A stretch of 64,000 nt of DNA from Asticcacaulis sp. AC460 (GTDB lineage Bacteria > Pseudomonadota > Alphaproteobacteria > Caulobacterales > Caulobacteraceae): contig NZ_AWGD01000018.1 of NCBI RefSeq assembly GCF_000495795.1, positions 1 through 64,000 on the forward strand. Reading direction: 5' to 3'. This document shows, piece after piece, positions 23,723-33,787 of this stretch. The notes beneath the pieces were generated by a model that was given only the letters and a program-made list of their open reading frames with translations, ran no database searches and was not told where the DNA came from. The first letter of the stretch is position 1. Each line of letters opens with the position of its first letter. A program made the translations under genes and the position numbers.

Positions 23723-25960
23723 TCAATACTGCGGCCGCAGCATGGCGCCGATGACATTCATATAGTCGTCGGTCCAGGCCTTGACCCCGCCGGGGCTTGT
23801 GCCTTTCCAGCGCGGATCGGCATGGAACGGCGCCAGGGCATCGTCGCTTTTGCCGGCCACCACCACGATCGAGGCCGAGCGCAGGCGGCTGCCGTCCGGA
23901 GCGGCCGGACTGATCTGGGTCACCGACTTGCCGCCGGCCTGGCGCACGGCGGCGATGACCGGGCTGCGCAGTTCCAGATGGCGATTGCTGAGGTGGAAGA
24001 CCACCACGCCGTCGTCGCTTAGCTTCGACAGGTACATGGCGATGGCTTCGGCGGTCAGCAGGTGGGCCGGCACCGCATCCGAGGTAAAGGCGTCGACCAG
24101 CAGCAGATCCAGCTTTCCGGCCGGCAGCGGCGACAAGGTCAGGCGGGCGTCGCCGGTGCGGAAATCCACTGGCCCCTTGGCGCAATCCGAGATGAAGGTG
24201 AAGCGCTGCGGGTCGCGGGCGATACGTACCACCTCAGGATCGATCTCATAGAAGGTCAGCCGGTCCTGCGACCGGACATAGGTGGCCACTGTACCCACGC
24301 CCAGGCCGACCGTAGCGATATCGATCGAAGGCGAACGCGTCTGTTGCAGGACGAAGCTCTGGCCGATGGCCGTGGTCGGATCGTAATAGGTGAGGGGCTG
24401 GCATTGCGTCCCGGGAAGCCGGCGCTGGGCGCCGTGCAAGGTGGTGCCATGGATCATCTCGCGGATTGGGCCCACGGTCTTGTCCTCGGCGTCGGCGACG
24501 CGAATGACGCCGAAAAAGTTGCGATCGCTTTCGACCTCATTGCCGGGATGGTTGAATCCCTGCAGCGCGAAGGCCGCCAGTACGGCGACCACCGCCATCA
24601 GCAGGCCGCGGTGATGGAGCGCGACGATGGTGACGATGGTCAGGGCGAACAGGATCTTGGCGGCGGCGCTGGCCACCGTTTCGGAGAGGTTGAGCATGGG
24701 AAGGACCGTCAAGGCCAGACCGGCGGCAGCACCCGCGCCGAACCAGATCATGTCACGCCGCGGCCAGGCGCCCAGGAGACTGGCGCCCCACGGCCGGGCG
24801 GCGCAGGACAGGGCCAGGACCAGGATGTACTCGAAGATGGTATCGAACAGGACCGGCGCGATGAAGGCGTTGAAGCCGCCGCCGATCACGCCGCCCAGCG
24901 ACAGGCAGAGATAGTAGAGCGTCAGATGGTCCGGCGCCGGCCGGGCCAGGGCCAGGGCGTCGTGGCACATCCAGGCCGTCAGGAAAAAGCACAGCAGGTG
25001 GACACCCAGGTGCACAAAGATGCTGGTGTCGTGCAGCGGCAGGATATAGAGGCACAGGCCCAAACCCATGGCCTGGGCCAGCAGCAGGTACTTGCGGCTG
25101 ATCAGGCGGCGGGTCGAAAAGGCCAGGATAAAGGTCAGCAGGTAGAGCGCCAGGGGAATGACCCACAGGAAGGGCGCTGTGGCGACGTCGGTCGACAGGT
25201 AGGTGGTGACGCCGATCATCAGGCTGGACGGAATGGCGGCCAGGGCGACCCAGCCGGCCATGGTCATCAGGCCGGGACGTGGCGTGACGGCATCGGCCCC
25301 GGCGGCGACGGTGCGCGCCTTTTGCGTCATCCCCAACAGGATGATCATGACCGCCAGAACGCCGTAGCCGAGACTCCAGCCCAGGCGCTGGTGCGTCAGA
25401 TGGGTCAGGGGCTCGACGATGACGGGATAGGCCAGCAGCGACAGCAGGCTGCCAAGATTGGAGGCGGCATAGAGCCGGTAGGGTTCGGGCGCCTTTCCGG
25501 TGGCGGCGTCCAGGTCGGCAGTGCGGGCGAACCAGGCCTGGACCAGGGGCGCCGTGGCCGACAGGACGGCAAACGGCGCGCCGATCGACAGGGTCAGCAC
25601 CCCCAGAAGCCACAGGGCGGGGTGTTCGGGATCGGGCAGGCCCAGGAGGCCGGTGACATGCAGCGGGAGGGTCAGGCCGGCCAGGGCCAGCATGATGCCG
25701 TGAACCAGAACCTGGGTCTTGAAGTTTTTGATCTTCTGCAGGACGTGGGCGTAGCCGTAACCGGCCAGCAGCGCGGCCTGGAAGAAGGCCATGGAGGTGT
25801 TCCATACGGCCGGCGCGCCGCCCAGCAGGGGCAGCAGCAGCTTGCCAACCATGGGCTGGACGAAGAAGACGAGGAAGGCGCTGGTGAAGACGGTAACGAC
25901 GAACAACGCCTGTGGGCGCGACAGGGCGGGGGCGGCGGGCGCTGTCGCGGAACTGGGCAT
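23723..25960 (-). CDS. Fused MFS-type membrane / spermidine synthase-like protein
   Basis: The 745-residue protein has about a dozen membrane helices in the first 450 residues ('TVFTSAFLVFFVQPMVGKLL' opens the first), then a soluble Rossmann domain (about 520-745). In the latter 'IDIATVGLGVGTVATYV' is the nucleotide-binding loop, followed by 'FYEIDPEVVRIA', 'DARLTLSPLPAGKLDLLLVD' and 'AFTSDAVPAHLL'. These are the marks of the 'fused MFS/spermidine synthase' family found in many bacteria. The enzymatic part resembles aminopropyltransferases, but real polyamine synthesis has not been shown for these fusions; transport or modification of a small molecule at the inner membrane is possible. Confidence 0.9.
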   Translation of the reverse strand: MPSSATAPAAPALSRPQALFVVTVFTSAFLVFFVQPMVGKLLLPLLGGAPAVWNTSMAFFQAALLAGYGYAHVLQKIKNFKTQVLVHGIMLALAGLTLPLHVTGLLGLPDPEHPALWLLGVLTLSIGAPFAVLSATAPLVQAWFARTADLDAATGKAPEPYRLYAASNLGSLLSLLAYPVIVEPLTHLTHQRLGWSLGYGVLAVMIILLGMTQKARTVAAGADAVTPRPGLMTMAGWVALAAIPSSLMIGVTTYLSTDVATAPFLWVIPLALYLLTFILAFSTRRLISRKYLLLAQAMGLGLCLYILPLHDTSIFVHLGVHLLCFFLTAWMCHDALALARPAPDHLTLYYLCLSLGGVIGGGFNAFIAPVLFDTIFEYILVLALSCAARPWGASLLGAWPRRDMIWFGAGAAAGLALTVLPMLNLSETVASAAAKILFALTIVTIVALHHRGLLMAVVAVLAAFALQGFNHPGNEVESDRNFFGVIRVADAEDKTVGPIREMIHGTTLHGAQRRLPGTQCQPLTYYDPTTAIGQSFVLQQTRSPSIDIATVGLGVGTVATYVRSQDRLTFYEIDPEVVRIARDPQRFTFISDCAKGPVDFRTGDARLTLSPLPAGKLDLLLVDAFTSDAVPAHLLTAEAIAMYLSKLSDDGVVVFHLSNRHLELRSPVIAAVRQAGGKSVTQISPAAPDGSRLRSASIVVVAGKSDDALAPFHADPRWKGTSPGGVKAWTDDYMNVIGAMLRPQY

Positions 25961-26131
25961 GGGAGTCCTTACGGTTGTGTCTGCGGCAGATGTAAGGGAT
26001 TATGCTTAACAGGTGTTTATAGCGGTTGAGGATGAACGCAGGTTGCCGCCGAAGCGAAGAGGCAATTTGCAGTTGACCCTGCCCGTACGAAGCACGATGG
26101 TCTGATTGGGCAGTTTTTCTTCAGGTGGGCA

Positions 26132-28078
26132 ATGGGCAGCGCTTTAGATATTTTGATGTGGCCGTTCGTCGTTGTCTTCGGCCAGTCGTGGGTTGCGCCT
26201 TTCGTTTTGCTTCCCGCGCTTCTCGGCTGGGCTATTATTGTCATCGTCCAGGCGGACGGCAAGGTACGCCCGTTCTGGGCGGCTGTGGACAAACGTCTGG
26301 AAACCTTACGAAGCATCCTGAAACCCGCCGGCGTTGATTCGGGACGAAGGGTATTTGCCGATCGTTTTGACGATATTAAAGCCGTGATGTCGCCAGTCGA
26401 AACGGACGCTCAGGCGCTCGTCCTAGCATGGGATGAGTTTCACGAAACTCTCGTCGACGAAACCGCAATTCCTATTGTCAACACAAGCAGACCTCTGACC
26501 TATTTCCAAAAGGTTGCGCCATCACAACTTCGCTTGATGTTTTGGTCCAACATGTCGGTTGGCATCGGGTTGGTTTTGACATTCTTGGGACTTGTCGTTG
26601 CCCTTTATGTTGCCCAAAAAGGCATGGGAAACAGTCCCGATCCATCTGCCTCACTGATCGAACTTTTGAAAGTCGCTGGGGCTAAGTTTTTCGCCTCTAT
26701 TGGCGGTGTCGGGGCTTCATTGTTGCTCCGCGGGTATGAGTACCGGATAAACCTTAAATCACGAGCAAAGATCGAAGAACTTTGCTCACTGCTGGAATCG
26801 GGTTTGCTCTACATTCCGCCGCAGAAGATCGCCATTGACCAGCTAGACGTACTTCGTGAGCAACGCGACCAACTGAAAATGTTCAACACTGATGTTGCGT
26901 TACAATTATCGGAACGGATCGGTGTTCAGTTCAGTCAGGCGCTGCAACCGGTGACGGCGTCATTGGATAGGTTGAGTGAAGGCTTCAGTGGCGTAAGAGA
27001 AGGCCTTGGCGCAGGCGCTGCGGAGGCGTTCCGGGATGGTATCGGAGGAGAACTGCGAGCGTTTGGCCAAATATTGGGGGAGTTGGGCACAAAACTTGAC
27101 GGCTTAAGCACCGCCGTTGGGGCATCGAGTGATGATGCTGCCGGCAAGATCAAAACCGCAGGTGAGGATTTCGCCGCCGCTGCCCGAGATATTCGAGACG
27201 CCTTTGATCGCCTAACCTCGAACGTCGATTCGCTCGGGAAGAAATTGACAGATCAAAGCGACCAGGCATCTCAAGCTCAGGCGGATGCCATGAGTCGAGT
27301 CTTGAAGGATTTCGAATTGCTTCAGGGGCGGTCGTCCGGGACGATAGAGAAGGCTGTTGAAGCGCTTCAATTTGCGGCGACCAAGGCCGCAGACAGAGTG
27401 CAAGAGGAGTTTGCAACGACTTTGGGGAATGCCATGCACGAAAGTGACCGGCAATTCCGCTCCATACTGGAAGAATCGGGCGAGGGGCTCAGGTCCGTCT
27501 CCACAGGGCTTACTCAGGCTGTCAGTTCGGCGGCTCAATCCATTGCTGATGCCAGCCTTGGTTTCCAGCGCAGTGCTGATGGTGCGAAGCAAACAGTCGA
27601 CGCGATGTCTGGCATTGTTACCAGCGGTCGCAGTCTGGCGGTTTCTCTCGATGAATCCGCACGTTCGTTCGGCCAGGCTGCCGATCCCGTAGCTCTGAGC
27701 GCCAAGGCGCTTCACGAAGCGGCGGGGCGCATTTCCGCTTCCGTAGACGGTGCAACTCGGGCGGAGCGCGAGGCTTTGAAGGAGATGCAAGTGTTTGTAG
27801 CTCAGGTTCGTGCTTCACACGAAGAGGCTGAGACAGCCCTTCGCACCTACCGCGGCCGTTTTGAGGATGTGGACAAATCCCTGGGTGGTGCCGTCGAGAA
27901 GTTGGGAGCGGCTCTGGGCGGCTCGTTCGACCAGTTCCGCGACTTTGCTCAGAAGTTTGATAGCGAGATGGCGGGAGCCATCAATAAGCTCGCTACCCGC
28001 CTGGCAACCATCGAGGATCATGCCGAGGCGCTGGAGCGACATAATGATGTGATGCAGGCAGGGCGGGCGGCTGAATGA
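26132..28078 (+). CDS. zorA: Zorya anti-phage protein ZorA (MotA-like stator with long tail)
   Basis: The 648-residue protein has a first membrane helix pair near residues 10-40 ('FVLLPALLGWAIIVIVQADG'), two more at about 135-205 ('SNMSVGIGLVLTFLGLVVAL', then 'AKFFASIGGVGASLLL'), and a very long coiled-coil tail from about residue 215. This is ZorA: a MotA-type proton-channel subunit with a cytoplasmic tail. Its partner ZorB is encoded next in a 4-bp overlap. With ZorB it is thought to sense phage invasion at the envelope. ATG 26132 has 'aggtggg' just upstream. GC content is visibly lower than in the neighbouring housekeeping genes, which suggests horizontal transfer. Confidence 0.93.
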   Translation: MGSALDILMWPFVVVFGQSWVAPFVLLPALLGWAIIVIVQADGKVRPFWAAVDKRLETLRSILKPAGVDSGRRVFADRFDDIKAVMSPVETDAQALVLAWDEFHETLVDETAIPIVNTSRPLTYFQKVAPSQLRLMFWSNMSVGIGLVLTFLGLVVALYVAQKGMGNSPDPSASLIELLKVAGAKFFASIGGVGASLLLRGYEYRINLKSRAKIEELCSLLESGLLYIPPQKIAIDQLDVLREQRDQLKMFNTDVALQLSERIGVQFSQALQPVTASLDRLSEGFSGVREGLGAGAAEAFRDGIGGELRAFGQILGELGTKLDGLSTAVGASSDDAAGKIKTAGEDFAAAARDIRDAFDRLTSNVDSLGKKLTDQSDQASQAQADAMSRVLKDFELLQGRSSGTIEKAVEALQFAATKAADRVQEEFATTLGNAMHESDRQFRSILEESGEGLRSVSTGLTQAVSSAAQSIADASLGFQRSADGAKQTVDAMSGIVTSGRSLAVSLDESARSFGQAADPVALSAKALHEAAGRISASVDGATRAEREALKEMQVFVAQVRASHEEAETALRTYRGRFEDVDKSLGGAVEKLGAALGGSFDQFRDFAQKFDSEMAGAINKLATRLATIEDHAEALERHNDVMQAGRAAE

Positions 28079-28830
28079 TTATCGATGACGCCCACGAGCC
28101 CCAGGTCGAGGAAGAAAACTATTTTGTTTCAATGACGGATATGATGGTGGGTATGATCTTCATCTTCATCATTCTGTTGATGTACTATGCACTTCAGTTC
28201 CGTACAGTTACGGATCAACTGACGGGAGCCGACGAAACTCGGGCGAAGATACTTCACGAAATTCAGTCATCACTGAAGTCCAAGGGTGTTGAAGTCACGA
28301 TAGATACTCAGGATGGGGTCTTGCGCCTCCCGGACGCTATTCTTTTTGATAGTGGCCAGGCAGTGCTAAAGCCGGGTGGTGCCGAAAAGGTCGCAAAGCT
28401 GGCGGCGACACTGGGCGATATTCTCCCCTGTTACACGGATACCGTAGGCGACGCTGCATCGACACGCCCCTGTCCGACCACGGAACACAGGATTGAGTCC
28501 GTCTACATAGAAGGGCATACGGATAAAGATCCACTGTCGGGTGGTGGTCTGATCCAGGATAATTGGGATCTGTCGGTGGTTCGGGCCACCAATACCTACC
28601 GCAGCCTGGTCGGGGCGGAAGGACGGCTTACGCATTTATGTGCGCGAAAGGGCAGTGGGTGTGCCCCAGTTTTGAGTGTCAGCGGCTATGGTGACCGCCG
28701 TCCAGTCAAGGCAGGCGACAGTAACGAAGACAAGAGTAGCAATCGCCGCATCGACATTCGCTTGATCATGGTTACGCCGGATCGGGGAAACATCGAGGCC
28801 ATTTCCCGCGAAGTTGAGGCACGTCAGTGA
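28075..28830 (+). CDS. zorB: Zorya anti-phage protein ZorB (MotB/OmpA-like)
   Basis: The 251-residue protein has one N-terminal membrane helix ('MMVGMIFIFIILLMYYALQF') preceded by Asp22 in 'FVSMTDMMVG', the position of the proton-carrying Asp of MotB-type proteins. A C-terminal OmpA-like peptidoglycan-binding domain follows ('YIEGHTDKDPLSGGG', 'NWDLSVVRATNTYRSL', 'SGYGDRRPVKAGD', 'SSNRRIDIRLIM'). This is the ZorB layout. The cysteines in the OmpA domain suggest disulphides in the periplasm. ATG overlaps the zorA stop and its own stop overlaps the GTG of zorC. Confidence 0.94.
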   Translation: MIIDDAHEPQVEEENYFVSMTDMMVGMIFIFIILLMYYALQFRTVTDQLTGADETRAKILHEIQSSLKSKGVEVTIDTQDGVLRLPDAILFDSGQAVLKPGGAEKVAKLAATLGDILPCYTDTVGDAASTRPCPTTEHRIESVYIEGHTDKDPLSGGGLIQDNWDLSVVRATNTYRSLVGAEGRLTHLCARKGSGCAPVLSVSGYGDRRPVKAGDSNEDKSSNRRIDIRLIMVTPDRGNIEAISREVEARQ

Positions 28831-30194
28831 GCGGCCTTAAGGAGGCACTTTCAAGCGATTGGATTCGCAGGCTTAGCGTTAGAGCACCACTCCTGGTGAG
28901 GGTTGGCCGCGCCATACGGGCCTTGGACGGCGAAGGCGTAAGTGCTGAGCCTGAGAATGTTGACGCTCTGCAGCGGCGCCTGCTGGCCAGCCTGGAGACT
29001 GGCGAAGGTCTGAGTGGGCGGGACTTGCGCGAGGGCGCACGTGTGCTTTTTCACCCGCCTTTGCAGCCGGGCCGGGACGAGACCTTTTTGCGGCATTTCG
29101 TAGCCTTGGTCGAGAAGCAACATCGACGCTCGGCGTTGTTTGGTCTTATCGACGCCTATATCGACCGGTTTTCACCAGACCACGCTGAAATCTCAGTCCT
29201 GGCGCGAGAACTCAAAGCGCTGACTGCCCAATGGCCATGGCGCGAAGATGATGTATGGCGTTTACGCGATAAAGCATTTTTCGATGTTGATCAGGTTGCC
29301 GGACAAATCGCAAAACACGTCTTGCACGACGATTTGGCGCCGAATCGCACGATGGAAGATGCCGGTCTGGACACTGCCTTGCGCCAAAAAGGCGGCTTGG
29401 CGCTGGCTGCGTTTGTTTGCGCCTGCCGAGAGGTCGCGACTAAAAAAGGCGCCGTTGCAGGGCGGATGCAGTCAAGGCTCATAGATTGGGCGCGGTTGGA
29501 TGACAGCCCGTTGAACTATCCGGCTGCCTGGCGCGACTATGCTGAAGCCTTGCTGGCCCCTTGGTCGCAGGCAGAGCCCTCAGAAGCACACAAGTCCCTG
29601 GTGATCGAGGCGGTGTTTGCCTATGGCGGAGATCCAAGGTTTAGCACGGGCCGATGGAATCAAGCCTCGGCCGAAGCGCGGTCCGTGCTTAATAGTTGGT
29701 TGGCCCGGGCTTCCTTTGAACAGTTTTTTGCGATCGTGGACAGGATGGACATGGCTGGCCGTGGTGATATGTGGCGGGACAGGAAAACTTTCTGGTCGCA
29801 GTACCTCGATCAAGTCTCAAAAGCATGGGTCGTATTTGGTGAAGATGGCGCCTTCATCGCAAAACAAATATCGCGACAGTCCGGAGATGCGTCATTTCTG
29901 AATTTTGGATTGCACGATGCTCGCTCGGGGAGAACCAAGCAACACACAGCCCTTATCATGGCGATAGGCGAGTTAACTGTGGTCGAATGGAGTCATAATG
30001 GAAGCTGGAACATTTGGCTTACATCGGACAGAACGGCACCCAAATTCTACGAAAAAAATTACAGGTGCTATCGAATAATGAATGCCCCAGCGCTTGGGGA
30101 ACACAAGGGTTGTGGATCACATGACCAGCCTGGCCGTTGGAAAGGCAAAATTGCAAATATCATCAGGCATTTCACGGGGATTGGCTGGCGATGA
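28827..30194 (+). CDS. zorC: Zorya anti-phage protein ZorC
   Basis: The 455-residue soluble, mainly helical protein has the EH-signature-type C-terminal segment of ZorC: 'LNFGLHDARSGRTKQHTALI', followed by 'MAIGELTVVEWSHNGSWNIW', then 'FYEKNYRC'. The N-terminal part is helical with no enzyme motif. ZorC is the type I Zorya factor that works with ZorD in DNA recognition inside the cell. Its start is GTG 28827, in a 4-bp overlap with zorB; its stop overlaps the zorD start (ATGA). Position and the C-terminal motif support the name. Confidence 0.9.
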   Translation: MSGLKEALSSDWIRRLSVRAPLLVRVGRAIRALDGEGVSAEPENVDALQRRLLASLETGEGLSGRDLREGARVLFHPPLQPGRDETFLRHFVALVEKQHRRSALFGLIDAYIDRFSPDHAEISVLARELKALTAQWPWREDDVWRLRDKAFFDVDQVAGQIAKHVLHDDLAPNRTMEDAGLDTALRQKGGLALAAFVCACREVATKKGAVAGRMQSRLIDWARLDDSPLNYPAAWRDYAEALLAPWSQAEPSEAHKSLVIEAVFAYGGDPRFSTGRWNQASAEARSVLNSWLARASFEQFFAIVDRMDMAGRGDMWRDRKTFWSQYLDQVSKAWVVFGEDGAFIAKQISRQSGDASFLNFGLHDARSGRTKQHTALIMAIGELTVVEWSHNGSWNIWLTSDRTAPKFYEKNYRCYRIMNAPALGEHKGCGSHDQPGRWKGKIANIIRHFTGIGWR

Positions 30195-33100
30195 AATTTC
30201 CTTTTTTCAAGTCGAAAAAGGATAAGGAAAGCGCAGATTTTACCTGCGAAATGCGCAGTGACCGCGTTTTCCTGGCCATGCTTGATCGTGGAAAATCAGT
30301 TCCCGTCTCCGAATGGTCGAGGCTGAAACCTGGCGCGGCGAGTGCTATCGCAACCGTATGCGGCCTTGACGAGGCCTTTGCGATCGTTGACGACCACACC
30401 ATCGAATTTACGCCGAGTGGCTTGGCTGAACTTGGGGCCGCAACAGGGTCGGCGTTAAATCTACCCTCGCCTACGCCCTTGGCCCTGGACATCAAGGCGA
30501 TTGGCAGGATCGACGAAGATGGCTTCATAGTCCAGGTAACCTGGGTCCGGCTGGGTGGCCAACCGATCCGAGCTACAGTCGAAGGCGCCCTGCTGCGGGC
30601 TGATGGCCAGCAGTGGCGCATCCCGCAGCCGCTGTACGCCTGTTGGTGCGCGGCAAAAGCGCTGACTCAGCCAACCGATAAGGCCAATCGGTTCCGCGCG
30701 CTGGCCGCTTTAAAGGCCTGCTGGCCTGAAGGCACGGCGGTAACCTCGGAATCTTATCTGCAGGATTTACGTGTGCATTACGCTTCGGCGATGTCTTTGA
30801 AACTGAAGACATTAACGCCCAATCGAACGGACTTCGATCCGATCCTCTTTGGTCCGGCGGCCGACCTACCTTCCGAGGACAGGCAAAGGGATGAGGAATG
30901 GGACAACCTTCTGACGCCGCGGGCGCAAAAGCTGTTTGCTGAAAACCGGTTTCGCCGCGAATCCGAGGGCCGTCCGGTCTACGTGCTGCGCGACGGGGAG
31001 TACGTCTTTATTGATCCCGAACTACGACCGATTCTGAACTCCATTCGAACGCTTCAGGATCGTCCGGAGGCAGAACGCCGGAATTTTGTACTGAACCCGC
31101 GTGCTGTCTTGCGAACCTTGATTGGGGAGGCCCGCGCCGACGAATTGCCGCTGGACGAGCTATTTGTTGAGACACAGCAATATTCCGATCGGGTGGCCGG
31201 GGTTGACCTTTGGCGGGTTGCTGTCCTGCCGTGGATGGTCCCGTCGCATAAGAACCACTGGCTGCCGGAACGCTTCGGTTTAAAGGTCGCCGATGACTAC
31301 TATGCTGTTTCGCCCGATAAGGTCGAAGCACTGGTATCATCTGTCTCGGCCGCGGCTGAGGCCGGCCAGCCCAAGGTGGATGTCTCAGGCCTGCTTCAGG
31401 GCGTCGCCGCCGATTCTACGCCTCCCAGTCATTTGCCGGTCAATGATCAGGTCTTGGCCGCCATATCGCACCTGAAGCCGTTTGCCGCTGGCACTGATGC
31501 CGGCTCCGCGGACGAAGCCAGCTCGCCGGCAGAAGAAATTTGGCCGGGGAAACTGTTCCTTATCGTAAAGGAGAATTTCGAGGAGGTGGCGTTTGCGCCT
31601 CGCGAAACGCCAGAAGGAACGGACAGTGATCCTGTGTCCGTTCCAAGCCTTCTGCGAACGCCCCTGAAACCTCACCAGGTTGAAGGCTTGGGCTGGCTGG
31701 CCAAATCCTGCCGTTTGGGGCGGCGCGGCGGTCTCTTGGCCGACGATATGGGCCTGGGAAAAACCTTGCAGGCTATCGCCTTTATGGCTTGGCTCCAGGC
31801 ACAGCGGCTTGAGCACGGTGGGGATCGTTCGGCTTGTCTTATCGTTGCGCCGACCGGCCTGCTGGGCAATTGGCGTGATGAGATCGCCAAGCACCTAAAT
31901 GCCCCTGGCCTGGGACGATTGATTCTGGCGTTTGGTGGCGACCTGAAACTGCTTCGTGAAGAGGCCGACTTATCGCAGCGAGACATTGAAACCGGTCGCG
32001 CGTCCCTTGATGCAGAAAGATGGCGTGAGGGTGGGGTTGTTCTGACCACCTATGAGACTCTGCGTGACTATCATTTCAGCTTTGCACGGACCCGGTTTGG
32101 CCTGATTGTTTTTGACGAAATTCAGAAGCTGAAGAACCCGGTCAGTCAGATGACCCGGGCCAGTAAAACGTTGAATGCTGACTTCGTCCTGGGCATGACC
32201 GGGACCCCGGTTGAAAACCGGTTGCAGGACCTGTGGTCGATTATGGATGTGATTTCCCCTGGTCTTCTGGGCGCATCTCGTGATTTTGAACGCAGGTTTC
32301 CGCCCGACCAACCAGACAAGCTGGCCAATCTCAAAGCGCTTTTGACGAAGGATACGGATGGGCAAACGCCGTACATGCTGCGCCGAATGAAGTCTGAGGT
32401 CCTGGGTAGTTTACCAGCCAAACATGTCCACACCTATCGCGTGGCCATGCCGCCGGTTCAAGCCGATACTTATCGTCAAGTGGTTGTCCGGGCGGCGGCG
32501 CTGTCGGCGAGCGGTGCGTTCGGCAAGGGGGGGATGCTCCAAGTCCTGGCCAATATGCGTGGGGTATCTCTGCATCCCGTTAATCCGGAGCAAGCTCCCG
32601 ACAGCCTGGATATCTATGCTCGTGACTCGGCGAGATTGACCAAAGCTTTGGAGATCCTCGACATGGTTTGCGAGCGCAAGGAAAAGGCGCTGATTTTTGT
32701 CGAAGATTTGGCCATGCAGGATCGACTGGCGGGTCTTATCCAGGCACGTTTCAAGTTGAGAACCCTTCCCAAACGGATCAATGGCGGGGTTCCCGGTCCC
32801 AAGCGTCAAGATATGGTCCGGGCGTTCCAAGGCAGCTTAGATCCGTTTGATGTCATGATACTTTCACCGAAAGCCGGTGGGGTCGGACTGACCTTGACCC
32901 AGGCCAACCACGTTATTCACCTGTCGCGGTGGTGGAACCCAGCCGTTGAAGATCAGGCCACCGATCGTGTCTACCGGATTGGGCAGGCGCGGGAAGTGCA
33001 TGTACATATTCCGTTGGCAGTACATCCTGATCCCGTGTTGGCAGAGACCAGTTTCGACCTTCGCCTGGATGCGCTCCTGAGCCGAAAACGCCAACTCACA

Positions 33101-33751
33101 CAAGATCTGTTCTCGCCGCCAGAAGCAGACGAGAACGACTTGATGGTTCTGTTTGGCGAGGTGACTGGCACCCAGGATGCGGCGGAGCCGGCGGCCCCTG
33201 CCGTCGAAGTTCTCGCGCCGGAGCGAGAGGTCAAACGGCAGACCTTAAGTCTACCCGACGCCCCTCAAGCCTCCGGTGCGAGGAAATGGAAGGCTTTGGC
33301 TGGAACTGCGCGACCGACAGCAGAGATACTGTCAATTTTCAAGGGGCGGGTGATCGTCGACATGGTCATTAAAGACCCCTATGCGCTTGCTACTCCGCGT
33401 GCACGGCAGGCTCATGTGTCATTTGTGGAAGATATTGCCAAAGAAGCGTCGAGCTTGGGGCAGGTCACCATCGAGTATGTACCCGACTTAGGGAGTGCGG
33501 ATGACAGCCAGGACCGGCGAGATATCGGTGGCCGGTTTGCGTTGAACAGCGCTGGTCGGCAAACCGTCGTCCGTTTGAAAAGTCGCCCCAAGAGATCAGG
33601 CGGCGTCGACTTCCATGACCGAAGCGTTGAACTTTCGGTCCGTCACGCTGGTGGCGCAGTTAGAAAGCACGAACTGTGGATTGGACGCGGCGTCGAGGCC
33701 TTGTATCACGACGGCTTTGAGTGCTCCGTTTCGTATTTTCAGGATTCGTGA
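30191..33751 (+). CDS. zorD: Zorya anti-phage protein ZorD (SNF2-type helicase/nuclease factor)
   Basis: The 1186-residue protein contains a complete SNF2-like ATPase: Walker A 'LLADDMGLGKTLQAIAF' near residue 516, the DExx box as 'LIVFDEIQKLKNP' near 640, motif III 'GMTGTPVENRLQDLWS' near 669, and motif VI 'NPAVEDQATDRVYRIGQA' near 925. The DEIQ in place of the usual DEAH is worth noting and is common in ZorD-like helicases. Long N- and C-terminal regions without recognised folds flank it. Having ZorC and ZorD instead of a ZorE HNH nuclease makes this a type I Zorya. ATG 30191 overlaps the zorC stop; a longer start at 30137 lies inside zorC and is unlikely. Confidence 0.94.
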   Translation: MKFPFFKSKKDKESADFTCEMRSDRVFLAMLDRGKSVPVSEWSRLKPGAASAIATVCGLDEAFAIVDDHTIEFTPSGLAELGAATGSALNLPSPTPLALDIKAIGRIDEDGFIVQVTWVRLGGQPIRATVEGALLRADGQQWRIPQPLYACWCAAKALTQPTDKANRFRALAALKACWPEGTAVTSESYLQDLRVHYASAMSLKLKTLTPNRTDFDPILFGPAADLPSEDRQRDEEWDNLLTPRAQKLFAENRFRRESEGRPVYVLRDGEYVFIDPELRPILNSIRTLQDRPEAERRNFVLNPRAVLRTLIGEARADELPLDELFVETQQYSDRVAGVDLWRVAVLPWMVPSHKNHWLPERFGLKVADDYYAVSPDKVEALVSSVSAAAEAGQPKVDVSGLLQGVAADSTPPSHLPVNDQVLAAISHLKPFAAGTDAGSADEASSPAEEIWPGKLFLIVKENFEEVAFAPRETPEGTDSDPVSVPSLLRTPLKPHQVEGLGWLAKSCRLGRRGGLLADDMGLGKTLQAIAFMAWLQAQRLEHGGDRSACLIVAPTGLLGNWRDEIAKHLNAPGLGRLILAFGGDLKLLREEADLSQRDIETGRASLDAERWREGGVVLTTYETLRDYHFSFARTRFGLIVFDEIQKLKNPVSQMTRASKTLNADFVLGMTGTPVENRLQDLWSIMDVISPGLLGASRDFERRFPPDQPDKLANLKALLTKDTDGQTPYMLRRMKSEVLGSLPAKHVHTYRVAMPPVQADTYRQVVVRAAALSASGAFGKGGMLQVLANMRGVSLHPVNPEQAPDSLDIYARDSARLTKALEILDMVCERKEKALIFVEDLAMQDRLAGLIQARFKLRTLPKRINGGVPGPKRQDMVRAFQGSLDPFDVMILSPKAGGVGLTLTQANHVIHLSRWWNPAVEDQATDRVYRIGQAREVHVHIPLAVHPDPVLAETSFDLRLDALLSRKRQLTQDLFSPPEADENDLMVLFGEVTGTQDAAEPAAPAVEVLAPEREVKRQTLSLPDAPQASGARKWKALAGTARPTAEILSIFKGRVIVDMVIKDPYALATPRARQAHVSFVEDIAKEASSLGQVTIEYVPDLGSADDSQDRRDIGGRFALNSAGRQTVVRLKSRPKRSGGVDFHDRSVELSVRHAGGAVRKHELWIGRGVEALYHDGFECSVSYFQDS

Positions 33752-33787
33752 CTGGGGCTCCGAACTAGCAGGTTCGCAATTACGCAG

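Noticed and set aside
24062-26029. 655-codon plus-strand frame opposite the MFS/spermidine synthase fusion
   Set aside because: Gln/Gly/Arg-rich composition without domains, antisense to a recognisable gene; typical high-GC shadow.
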